A DNA stretch of 64,000 nt from Calliopum simillimum (lineage: Eukaryota > Arthropoda > Insecta > Diptera > Lauxaniidae), in assembly GCA_951812925.1 (NCBI GenBank), contig OX638369.1, forward strand, positions 61,952,228 to 62,016,227, in the 5' to 3' direction. The notes under the pieces were generated by a model, which searched no databases, had not been told where the DNA came from, and saw only the letters and a program-made list of their open reading frames with translations. Every line of letters begins with the position of its first letter. The stretch's first letter is position 1. Both the position numbers and the translations under genes were made by a program. Positions 54,549 to 64,000 of this stretch are shown piece after piece.

Positions 54549-56815
54549 TAGGGATTCCAATTTTTGGACTTTTTGCGATCCCGGGATTTCGGGATCGAGA
54601 AATTTTGAATCCCGGGATCCCGGGATTTTTCGGGATTTGTATGAATTTTTTTTTCTTCCTAAATAGACAGAATTTAGTATTAAAAATTCCTAATATTTTG
54701 TCTTATATACCCCTACTACACCGCTACAAAGATATTTTATTTAAAAAGTGTCAAAAATATTAAAGAACAATTTCTTAAAGCAGGTACATTTTTTAAAAAA
54801 CAAAAATTCATAAATACTTATTTGCTTCAAAAACAAGCATTAAGGTACATTGCAGCATTATATGCTTAGTTAAATACATATCGATACAATAGAGCGCTAT
54901 AGTCCTATCTCAATTTTTTCAATTATTGGGAAATGCAAAAAGAATACTTCAAACAGTGGTTATTTAAAGTTGGCTGCGATTTTGAAAAAACTATACATGC
55001 AATAATTTTACTTTAGTATATTTTAACACAATTTTATGTTAAAAAATTCTATTATTAATTTTTAACAAAATCAATTTAACAAATTATATGGAATTGCACT
55101 ACTATTCAAATAAACTACACATTTAGTAAATTTTATGAGCGACTAGCATTTCCCGGTGTGCGTTTTTTTTTTCGAATCATGGAAAAAACAAGAAAGTTTC
55201 AAAAATTTCTGGTTCTGACCTTTGGGTGAAAAAAAAATGTTTCCACTAAAAAGATGTAAAATGTCATGAAACGTGTAGAAAAGACGAAAAAAAAGGAAAA
55301 ATTTTCTTAAAAACGTGACTTATTTGAATATTCAGAGGAGATAGCACAGTGGCGCTCTTCAAAAAATTACAGTTTGGAGATAGGATTTTTCTTAATTCTC
55401 GAATATTTCGGTGTTTTAGTGGTATTTTGACATCCCACAGATTTCCACTCGGTAAAGAAGCCCACAAGGATACCATATCTGCAAAAATCGCAAAAAGTGG
55501 AGATAGGACTATAGCGCTCTAAGGTATTGATACATAAAATATCATTCATATTTAATTATATAAAATAGTGAGATCAAAGTTTTAACAAGTGTTGGACTTG
55601 GAAGAATTAACTTTTGTTTTAATCAGTTTTATTATTTATTATTAAAATATGATTTTAGGAAAATTAAAGCATTTATTATTTTATCATCCAATTTAGATCT
55701 AAATTTATTACGTAAATAACCTGCACACGAAAAGCATCTTTCTGATTCAACACTTGTTGGTTGAATTGAAGAAAGATAATCGAATGTTTTCTGGAGGAAA
55801 TAACCCCTATCACCACATTACAAAATATATCAATCACTTTCACTAAAACGTTGGATAAATTATAAGACTTTCTAGAAAACAAATTTTTTGAAGTGGTATT
55901 CAAAACGAGATTTAATTTTTCTTTCAAGTTTATTGATGAGTTTACTTTAACTCTATGGCTATTGTCCTCAATTTCGCAAGAAGTTTCAGTTTCAAATCTA
56001 GAGAGAATACGTTTTATCTCTACTTTAACGCGATTTAAAGATGGAGCTTTACAGAAGTCATTATTGGGACTTATCAAAAATTAAAAAAATGTCAAAAAAA
56101 AATCCTTTCCACGAGCTTAAAGCCGCTTCAGACTATCTGAGAAGTCATACAGAAACTGTGAAATATGGCAACTTTGATAGTGGGAATGTACATTTATTAC
56201 ACAAATGATTTATCAGAAGAAAACTCATATGAGTTATTTTGGCATTAGATTTGAGTCTATTTGAAAATAGAAGTCATAGGAGTTTTCAAATTTTTAAATG
56301 TTGTTTGAAAAATAAAAAACAATAAAAAATTGACAGTCAGAGAAAAAATCATACAGAAAAACATAAGAGAACTAGCCTGAAGTGCCTTTTAGCAAAAATG
56401 ATATTACTCAAAGCAGATTTGTCTTTCTTTATAATATCAATAGTGATTTAGATTGATTGAAGAGTACGAGCTAATTGTTTAATAATTTTAAATTCGCTGC
56501 AGTGGATCGAAGAAACCTTTAAGTCAATACAAGCTGTTTTTATGCTACTCTCAAGCATAATAAAGTGCTGCAGCATATCTAAAAGACTACTCCATCTCGT
56601 TTTGCAATGTAAGATTAACTTCAGCTCTTTATTATGTTCAATTTTAACATAATGTTGTAAGACTTCGTTTTTTGTTGGTGAATTTTGGAACATTCTAACA
56701 ATTTTTCTAACCTAAAAAACTTACTAAAGAAATCCCGGGATTGGTAGCACTGATCCCGGGATTTTCGGGACTGCAAAAAGGCTCGAATCCCGGGATCCCG
56801 GGACTGAAATCCCTA
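54549..56815 (-). mobile_element. hAT element with 8 bp duplication GTGAGAAC, empty site known
   Basis: TAGGGATTCCA at 54549 and, inverted, TAGGGATTTCA at 56815; GTGAGAAC is duplicated (54541-54548, 56816-56823). The uninterrupted site is seen at about 6874-6890 in copy 1, so insertion followed the duplication or copy 1 never had it. Both ends carry repeated ATCCCGGGAT palindromes. Length 2267 bp. Confidence 0.95.
55676..56693 (-). pseudogene. hAT transposase remnant
   Basis: At 56448-56693 the minus strand encodes FQNSPTKNEVLQHYVK and LILHCKTRWSSLLDMLQHFI, the conserved CxTRWxSLxxML block of hAT transposases. At 55676-56077 a second frame (MISPNNDFCKAPSLNRVKVE, LSRFETETS) lies where the C-terminal part should be, followed by SFRVQVIYV-like decay. 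Stops separate the frames and the BED finger and dimerisation domain are not intact. Inactive. Confidence 0.82.
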
Positions 56816-56823
56816 GTGAGAAC

Positions 56824-57000
56824 TGTAGGGCGTACTAATTTGAGCTTGTTCTCTACGCGGTTTTCATATTTAATGCGGCCGATTGCGCACTGGATAGTAG
56901 AGAGGTTGCGGGACAATAATTTGGCTAGTACCGCGTATGATTTTCGCTTCTTCACATGTAGATCCAATGAAAGCTTACGCTCTTCAACTAGCAGGTATTT
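56824..57000 (-). pseudogene. Tc1-like transposase fragment, 5' part of the split copy
   Basis: Encodes LDLHVKKRKSYAVLAKLL, STIQCAIGRIKYENRVENK and VRPTVLT, the first HTH. Counterpart of 6890-7055. Confidence 0.82.
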
Positions 57001-57169
57001 ACCAGGCGTAATTTTAAAAAATTTTAATCAAAACTCATCAAATTGGCTCTTGCCTTGTTACGTATGTGTATCACGTGTGAATGTGTATAACTCTTTGTTT
57101 AAAACCGTTATTTTTAAAGGAAAATTTCCAGCAAAAAAGAACAAAAATGCAAACAAAAGGTCAAGTGTA

Positions 57170-57534
57170 TGTATGTATGTATGTATTCTCCTTTAACTCC
57201 TAGTAGGAGCATAGGGCCAATATGAAATCTCTCCATTTGTCACGATCCCTTGCGATGACTTTGATCTCTTGCCACTATTTTCCCGATTCTTGGATTTCCT
57301 TTTCCAACGACCTTTTCCAGTTGGTTTTGGGTCTACCACGTCCTCTACTGCCTTGTGGATTCCACTCAAGGGCCTGGTGGTTTCCGGAGAGTGTGACCAA
57401 TCCATCCCCATTTGCGCAGCATGATCTCGTTTGCTATAGCCTTCTGTTTGCATTTTTGATGTAGCTCGGCATTTGATATAGTGCGAGGCCACCAAACCTT
57501 TAGTATACGCCTTAAGCATTTGTTGACGAATAAT
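57170..57534 (-). mobile_element. RTE-type LINE 3' end, 14 bp target duplication
   Basis: Inserted between two copies of AAAGGTCAAGTGTA (57156-57169, 57535-57548); copy 1 keeps one at about 7187-7200. On the minus strand, across one frameshift and one stop: KWGWIGHTLRKP, EWNPQGSRGRGRPKTNWKRS, then WQEIKVIARDRDKWRDFILA and LCSY. This is the C-terminal signature of RTE-clade LINEs. A (CATA)n tail at the 57170 side marks the 3' end. Severely 5'-truncated. Confidence 0.9.
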
Positions 57535-57621
57535 AAAGGTCAAGTGTACGAAGACTTTATTGGAGTCAAATTTGCGACTTTGTTTTATTTTTATTTTAGT
57601 TTTATTTTTAGTCAATATATA

Positions 57622-58741
57622 CAGTGTGACAAATATGTCTTCATACAAAACTTTGAAGCACTGTATCTTTTGGAAACAGTAGCATTAGTACAATTTTCAT
57701 TGCACAATATTTTGTAATATTTCAGTTACTTATATGGAAAAATAAATTCAAATCGTATAAGACGCGAGCGTAGAAAGTAATTCGGTATGGTTGATATACG
57801 CTCTTTAATTGTAAATAAATTCAAAAGTGGTTTAAGTTGTGGGGCCATCTTTCGCGAGTTGTCACATTTAGGAGTTAAGAGGAATTATGTGTATTATACC
57901 GTTAAGCTGTTTGTCGATACTGGCTCCATACAAGATCGTAAAAAAAGTGGGAGAAAAAGGAACGTCTGTACCGCGAACGCGATCAAAATAGTTCATGAAA
58001 GAATCGGAAGAAATTGTGACCGTTCAGCACGAAAGATGGCCAAAAATATAGGAATGAACCGAGAATTTTTACGGCTCCTTTTGCGTTGCAACCTCAATAT
58101 GAAAGCCTTAAAAAAAAGAAAATGCATGGCCTTACTGATGCGACCATGGAAAAGCGATGGCAAAGATTGAAACTGCTCCTTTCTTGGCACGCTGGCGATG
58201 ATACCTCATCACACGCAAATTGACACGCTCAGTATTACCTGGAAGAAGTCTTACAGAAAAATTTGAAGCCTAGTGTTCAGGCCATGTATGAAGAAGACTA
58301 TTATTGCTTCCAGCAGGATATTGCACCTGCTCACACTGCTAAACTGGTTCAAGACTGGTGAAAGCAAAATTTGACAGATTTTATACCTAAGGATGAATGG
58401 CCTCTTAGCTCTCCAGACTGCAATCCTTTGGATTTCTGCATATGGGGATATATGGTACAGTGACTCAAGAAATACAGATACAGAAGCTTGAAGGACTTTA
58501 AAGCTGCTATTATTGATGTATGGAACAAAATACCAATAACAGTAGTGCGTGCTGCGTGTAACAATTTTGATTGCAGACTTCGGCGGGTTGTGGCTAACAA
58601 AGGTCAGGCCATCGAGCAATTGCTTAATAAACAAAATATTTTAACTTCATTTAATGTTTGTTCATTTAAATTTCCTTGTTAAAATAACATTTAATACAAA
58701 AACCTACTTTGTTTTTGTATCAACACATATTTGTCACACTG
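57622..58741 (+). mobile_element. maT-type mariner, duplicate copy with internal deletions
   Basis: Ends CAGTGTGACAAATATGTC (57622) and ATTTGTCACACTG (58741), TA flanked. It lacks all three insertions of copy 1. Compared with copy 1 it has lost two stretches near 58200-58225, including the FSDEKLF block. Confidence 0.92.
57787..58678 (+). pseudogene. maT mariner transposase, broken
   Basis: 57787-58170 encodes an intact N-terminal part: MVDIRSLIVNKFKSGLSCGA, RELSHLGVKRNYVYYTVKLF, DRKKSGRKR and KMAKNIGMNREFLRLLLR (double HTH). After deletions that remove the first catalytic Asp, 58230 onward encodes QYYLEEVLQKNLKP, CFQQDIAPAHTAKL, then TGA, then WPLSSPDCNPLDFCIWGYM. Spacing is DD37D. The shared TGA links it to the copy at 14985. 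Confidence 0.88.
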
Positions 58742-58967
58742 TACATATGAACATAAATATTTACTAAATAAATCTGCATTAAAACTTTTTCAAATTTTTT
58801 GCCAAACTTTATTGTTTTTTGTCACTTAATTTTGAAACAGCTGCTGTACGATGACATAATTGGAACACTGTATTTATTAAAAATATCGCAATGCATCTTT
58901 GGATGGAAAAATTATTTTTCTATTGTTCTGTACGTTTGGGTGTGATTTTAAGTGATGTCATGTCCAC

Positions 58968-59442
58968 TAGGCATGCGCTTATTTTACGATTTTCTGATTT
59001 TCGTTCATGCCGCCCCCTGAAAACCTTCTAATGGTCATAAAAACAAATACTATGAAGTTTCATGGCGACGGCATTAACAAAATTGCCGCAAATTACCATA
59101 TGTAGTAGAACAGCATTTTGCGGCAATTTTGCTAATGTCGATAAAAGAAAAATTCATAGAATTCGTATTTATTACCCGATTTTAAACAATTATAGCTTGC
59201 TGAAAAGGTATTTCAATTTGCTATAAGATAAAGTTATGCTTTGACTAATTTAATTAAGTTTAAAAAAAATTTTCATTATTTTTTGCCTGAAACCTCAACT
59301 TGACCTTGACCTCTCTTGCGGGCCGGGTTATCGTTATGCGATCGCCGTGAAACTTCATAGTATTTGTTTTTATGACCATTAGAAGGATTTCAGGGGGCGG
59401 CATGAACGAAAATCAGAAAATCGTAAAATAAGCGCATGCCTA
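58968..59442. mobile_element. hAT-type MITE, 8 bp duplication ATGTCCAC
   Basis: TAGGCATGCGCTTATTTTAC at 58968 and its inverse ending 59442; ATGTCCAC on both sides (58960-58967, 59443-59450). Inverted repeats extend over 100 bp (TCATGCCGCCCCCTGAAA, CATAGTATTTGTTTTTATGA). An inner hairpin GCGGCAATTTTG lies near the centre. Noncoding. Confidence 0.9.
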
Positions 59443-59450
59443 ATGTCCAC

Positions 59451-61560
59451 AGTATGTAACTACATTTGACCACATTTTTTTATCAAATTAATTTTTTTTA
59501 TTTCTTAAAAAAAGTCTACCGAGTGTGAAAAATTAAATAGGTTTTAAAGTTTGATTTAACCACCGGTAGTTATGCAAAAATATTTACACTTATATATGCA
59601 AATAATACATTTAGATTTTCACAATTGCAGTCCACAAAAAATGGCTGCAAATATGAAATTTTTTCCAATTTATTCTTAGCAAATTTAATAATCTTTTTCC
59701 TTTATTCAAACGAGGGCCTTAAGATAATTTAATTTCTTGTTATTGTACCTTAAAATTTGCCTCGCAATAGCATTAATACAAATAAAATTGTTAAAGTGCA
59801 ACTGGAGTCTAAATAAGGGTAATTTTTCGTTTTGGCTTAAGTGAAGTTCTAATGTCGCGTCCGTAGTCCAAAAATATCATTTCTAATTATCACTAGTGCA
59901 TTAGCGGTCACACCTGATCGATGCTCTATATCTTCAGCAAGATCATAATCCACTAAAAAATACGTAGATGTTAAGACTCGACAAAGTATATCGAGAAAGT
60001 TATAAGTGCTTAAAATGTGTCACGTCCGCAATTATGTGTAATAAATCCATATAAATAAAACTGAAATTTTGTATGTATCTTTGGATATCCCTTATGATTT
60101 AGAAAATGTGCGGTTGATTTCCTGAAACGTTTACAGTGTGTTTGTTATTATTTTAAAATGTTGGATAATAGGTTGAAAAAATGGGCGTTGTCACGACCTC
60201 CTCCTAACATAATTCGCTGTAAGACTAACTATTTAATGCCGATGGATGGCATTTGGCACATATTTAAGTTAAGGGTATTGAGAGAAATAACATACATTGG
60301 AAAATTGGGCTGTCCACGCCCACAAAATAAAAATGCATTACTTCTCCTCAATATTTTGGTACTTTGGCTATAAATACTAAGATTTCGTAATTTCGCACAC
60401 ATAGATACATACGACAAAATTGGACACGTACAAAAAAGAAAAGTTTGACAGAAACGACTTAAAAGCCAAAAATGTATTTTACAAAATGCTTTTGTTTTCG
60501 AATGCGCTAATAATAACACTCATGGAGTTAGTTGGTTTTATATTCATGCAAAGGAGGTCAGACACTTTTCATCAATAGCTACCTACTTAAATATCATTAA
60601 AATAACTAAGATTATGTATTTCACTACTTGAAATATTGCTAAGGAAAAATTTGTCGCGTGCGGAATGCTACGTCCTTTATTACATTTTAGCTTATGTAAG
60701 AGAAACTAAAAAAGATATTTTATTAAGGAAAAGTGCATTATGAAGAAGCATATTTCAGCATAGTTTTGACACTTTTAGAAAAAAAATTTGCTTACATATT
60801 TCGCAGAATTTTTAATTTTTGTACATGCACCTCAAAAGTACTTCCATTTTATGTCGCGTCCGTATGGAATTTTACTGGCTAGTATTTTGGTACTGCATGC
60901 CCGACGGAACTCGTGATTTTTTCCAATAATAGTCCTCCCCTAGTACTAAATTATGCACCAAATAAAAAGTCAAAGATTCCTCTGGACTTGATTATTTTTA
61001 AAAAATATGCAAACGAATGTCACGTCCGTAGCCTGTGGAAATACCCATATTTAATTTTCCTAAGGTTGAGTATATTAGCCCAGGAAAATAAGACATTTTC
61101 TGCGAAAAAATTCCCAGTGGAAATTTTTCACCGGATTGGTCTTTAATTATGCATGATACACAAACTGTGAAAAGTCCATTGCAAAGTCGTGTGCACATAA
61201 AAAGTTATTCGGGTTCAAAGGTTTTTGGCAAATATCTCGCTAATGCTAACTTTTACAGAAAAATATTGGTCTCCAATTTTGTAGCACAGGAAATTTCCTA
61301 AAAAAGTACGTTAAAAGTATTTGCGTACGACTTCTAGTTTAGAAGATCACCCTTAACCGTTAAGGCTTCGAAATTACTGGTTTTTTAAGGATATCTGCGA
61401 ATTGATAAGTACTACGATAAAAAATAATGGGACCAAATTTGTAGAGAATTACAAGATCTACAAAAAATAAGCCATATGTGTACACATAGAAGTAACCGTA
61501 TAGAAGATATTCAATAGAAACCAGTTTTTTAGGTATCTGAAGTTAGCAGACCAACTTCAA
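59451..61560. other. Unrecognised region with dispersed CRCGTCCG motifs
   Basis: No gene. The motif TGTCRCGTCCGTA or close variants occurs at about 59854, 60019, 60651, 60853 and 61019. Short frames at 60158-60373 and 60913-61146 have no motif. 60180-60330 carries a GGGCGTTGTCACGAC / CCACGCCCAC repeat fragment. Confidence 0.4.
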
Positions 61561-61929
61561 AATTTTGAAAAAGTTTTGACGAGGGAATTTCCCATTAATT
61601 AACCGATAATTAACCGTGAAAAATAAAATTTATACAGGGTGCTTCAAGCCGAGATAACGAACATAGCACCCTGTATTCTTAGAAAAAACGGAATTTTTAT
61701 TCAATTATCTTATTCTACACTGGATATAACCAAATAATTAACCGATTTTTAACCGTGGAAATAAAAATTCATACAGGGTGCTCCAAACCGGGATAACGAA
61801 CATAACACCCTGTATTCTTAGAAAAAACGGAATTTTTATTCAATTATCTTATTCTACACTGAAAATAAGCAAACATTTGCTAAAACAATTTTTCTATAAA
61901 ATGTATATTTCTAAAGTTAGACGCAATAA

Positions 61930-62700
61930 ATATTACACTATGGAGTGCAAACTCACAGTGTACGAGTATTCCTTATATTGCTGCAACATGTTGTCTTAAA
62001 ATAGTCATAACTTTTTAGAAAACAATTACAAGAGACCACTTGTTAGCTCATTTTAAAGATAAAGAATAGTTTTAAATGCTTCGGTTGGTAAAAAAGAGCA
62101 GACGTATTTCGTCCGTACTGTATACAACCTCAAATATAGCCGAAAACCGAGATTTTTCGCTTTAAGTTTCATGGTGTGATTTTAAAGTTAACATAACTTT
62201 GCAGAAAAATATTGCAGATAAACATTTGATAGCTCAATTTAAAGCCAAAAGAAAGTACCAAATGTTTCTGGTAATAGAAATTCCCAAAAAAGTTTTGTGT
62301 GTCCTGCATATAACATCCAATATAGCCAAAAATCGTGTTTTTGCACTTTTTTAACTTTTTAGGCAAAGATATCTCCGACAAAAAAAAAAGATATAGTTAT
62401 CGGTTTGATTGAGTTTTCAAGGAAAAAACTAGGGCTATTAACTGTCATACCAGATTTTACGGCATAATATTACCTTATCTTTTTATATAACTTCAAAAAT
62501 AGGAAAAAAATGGTGCCCTTTAAACATATATGTAAAGATATCTCAAAGTCCAGACGTAATAGAGCAATTCTAATACCGGAATCGGATTAAGCATCAAAAA
62601 TCACATCTGGAATGACCACTTTCGTTTCCGGTTTTTGTTTGTGTTTTTCTTAAATACGAAAAAACCGATTTTTTTAAAAATAAATGGTGCGGAAACGATA
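61930..62700. other. Spacer between repeat arms, unrecognised
   Basis: AT-rich, no gene, with loosely repeated phrases (AACTTTTTAGAAAA, ACAACCTCAAATATAGCC and ATAACATCCAATATAGCC) suggesting an old internal duplication. Confidence 0.35.
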
Positions 62701-62710
62701 CCTTTAATAA

Positions 62711-62830
62711 GTATGTATGTATGTATGTATATATATATCCATATATATATATTACACATATATACATATACAAGTATATATATGTACGTATATACATATA
62801 TATGTGTACATAATATGTATATACACACCG
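62711..62830. repeat. (TATG)n / (TATA)n microsatellite
   Basis: About 120 bases of alternating TATG, TATA and CATA. Open frames through it are low complexity. Confidence 0.9.
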
Positions 62831-64000
62831 AGATATACTCAAAAATCGTTAAAAAAACTAAAAGGTCGAAAAAAAAAACGGCTGGACGTTCGATTTCGCG
62901 GATTTAGATACTAGAAGGTTCCCCCAACATTATCCCTGAAAAAAATCGCGGGTGGTATTTCAAAAAGTTAAAATTTTTTGAAAACCACCGTGAACTTCAT
63001 ATGAACTTAACATACCACATTTTCGTTTGCGTCTAACTTTGGAAATATACATTTTATAGAAAAATTGTTTAAGCAAATGTTTGCTTATTTTCAGTGTAGA
63101 ATAAGATAATTGAATAAAAATTCCGTTTTTTCTAAGAATACAGGGTGTTATGTTCGTTATCCCGGTTTGGAGCACCCTGTATGAATTTTTATTTCCACGG
63201 TTAAAAATCGGTTAATTATTTGGTTATATCCTCATCAGAAAATTTTAAGAAAACTAAAGTTGGTCTGCTAACTTCATATGAAGTTAACAGACTACATTTT
63301 CGTTTGCGTCTAACTTTGGAAATATACATTTTATAGAAAAATTGTTTTTGCAAATGTTTGCTCATTTTCAGTGTAGAATAAGATAATTGAATAAAAATTC
63401 CGTTTTTTCTAAGAATACAGGGTGCTATGTGCGTTATCTCGGCTTGAAGCACCCTGTATAAATTTTATTTTTCACGGTGAAATATCGGTTAATTATTTGG
63501 TTATATCCTTATCAGAAAATTTTAAGAAAACTAAAGTTGGTCAGCCAATTTTTTATATCTTAGAATCTATGAGAGCGGTAAATTTTTTCTTTTCACGGTT
63601 AATTATCGGTAATTAACGGGAAATTCCCCCATCAAAATTTTTTCGAAAAACTCAAAAAAAAAAAAAAATGTTGGTCTTCTAACTTCATATGAACTTAACA
63701 GACCACATTTTCGTTTGCGTCTAACTTTAGAAATATACATTTTATAGAAAAATTGTTTTAGCAAATGTTTGCTTATTTTCAGTGTAGAATAAGATAATTG
63801 AATAAAAATTCCGTTTTTTCTAAGAATACAGGGTGTTATGTTCGTTATCCCGGTTTGGAGCACCCTGTATGAATTTTTATTTCCACGGTTAAAAATCGGT
63901 TAATTATTTGGTTATATCCAGTGTAGAATAAGATAATTGAATAAAAATTCCGTTTTTTCTAAGAATACAGGGTGCTATGTTCGTTATCTCGGCTTGAAGC

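Larger units (their letters stand above)
53277..58743. repeat. Segmental duplication, copy 2
   Basis: Counterpart of 5612-15604. It includes exon 10 of the transporter, the 280 bp MITE (53966-54245), the Tc1-like fragment split by a hAT element, and the maT mariner at 57622-58741. Confidence 0.9.
61580..64000. repeat. Inverted and tandem repeat family with CAGGGTGCT palindromes
   Basis: A unit with ACAGGGTGCTTCAAGCCGAG, TAACGAACATA and GCACCCTGTATTCTTAG, then AACGGAATTTTTATTCAA, lies at about 61633 and 61775 on +. Inverted copies are at about 63130, 63410, 63825 and 63965. The flanking AGTTAGACGCAA / TTGCGTCTAACTTTGG and TTAACCGTGGAAATAAAAAT blocks are shared. The same ~55-codon open frame therefore recurs four times (61778, 62960, 63216, 63603) and is not a gene. 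Right arm units are 250-410 bp and run past the window. Confidence 0.8.

Noticed and set aside
62594..62914. Tyr/Ile-rich ORFs on both strands
   Set aside because: Translation of a TATG/TATA microsatellite.
61778..63863. Four copies of a ~55-codon ORF (MLQTGITNITPCILRKNG...) as a small gene family
   Set aside because: They are the same DNA repeat in both orientations, ending in unrelated tails. The repeat explains them.

Overview
This is a 64 kb piece of an AT-rich, intron-bearing insect genome. It comes from a higher dipteran: there are fly-type DINE-1/INE-1-like elements, rosa-type (DD41D) and maT-type (DD37D) mariner relics, hAT and Helitron-like elements, and one multi-exon SV2/SVOP-like MFS transporter gene. 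A tephritid-like fly is my best guess, because rosa elements were first described in Ceratitis, but this is inference. I see no rRNA, tRNA, CRISPR array or bacterial or viral gene cluster.

Host genes. One gene is well supported, on the + strand at about 36.6-53.7 kb. It has ten coding exons with correct GT/AG borders and consistent phase throughout, about 510 codons, and lacks only an identified first exon with the ATG. Two broken relatives of its 3' end lie upstream on the same strand. Copy A (16.5-19.8 kb) keeps exons 8-10 in frame plus the last ten bases of exon 7. Copy C (5.98 kb) is only the last exon. Copy C and the 3' end of the intact gene sit in a segmental duplication (5.6-15.6 kb versus 53.3-58.7 kb) that also carries a MITE, a Tc1-like transposase fragment and a maT mariner. 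Insertions present in one copy and absent from the other can therefore be defined to the base.

Layout. 0-5.5 kb: gypsy-type gag running off the window edge, LTR-like repeats, a foldback-like MITE and a rosa mariner fragment. 5.6-15.6 kb: duplication copy 1, whose maT mariner is interrupted by a Helitron-like element, a TTA-flanked Harbinger-type element and a 4 kb TA-flanked element holding a satellite-like array and a 1.45 kb palindrome. 16-26 kb: paralog A with a piggyBac-type MITE, then a second Helitron-like copy filled with further elements. 27-31 kb: LINE relics. 31-36.5 kb: tandem repeats, a hAT element, gypsy pol relics and a third Helitron-like copy. 36.6-53.7 kb: the intact transporter, whose introns hold two DINE-1-like elements, a rosa mariner split by a 3.06 kb foldback element, and several MITEs. 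53.3-58.7 kb: duplication copy 2 with a full-length degenerate hAT and a small RTE LINE insertion. 58.9-64 kb: another hAT-type MITE, unrecognised sequence, and an inverted and tandem repeat family running off the end.

The most interesting signals are two giant palindromes built from the same roughly 100 bp module although their ends belong to different transposon classes, one of them inside an intron of the intact gene; an insertion history fixed by several empty sites; a Helitron-like family with A^T insertion, a 5'-TC end and a 3' hairpin but no CTRR terminus; and a GGTGCCACGCCC motif shared by otherwise distinct repeat families.
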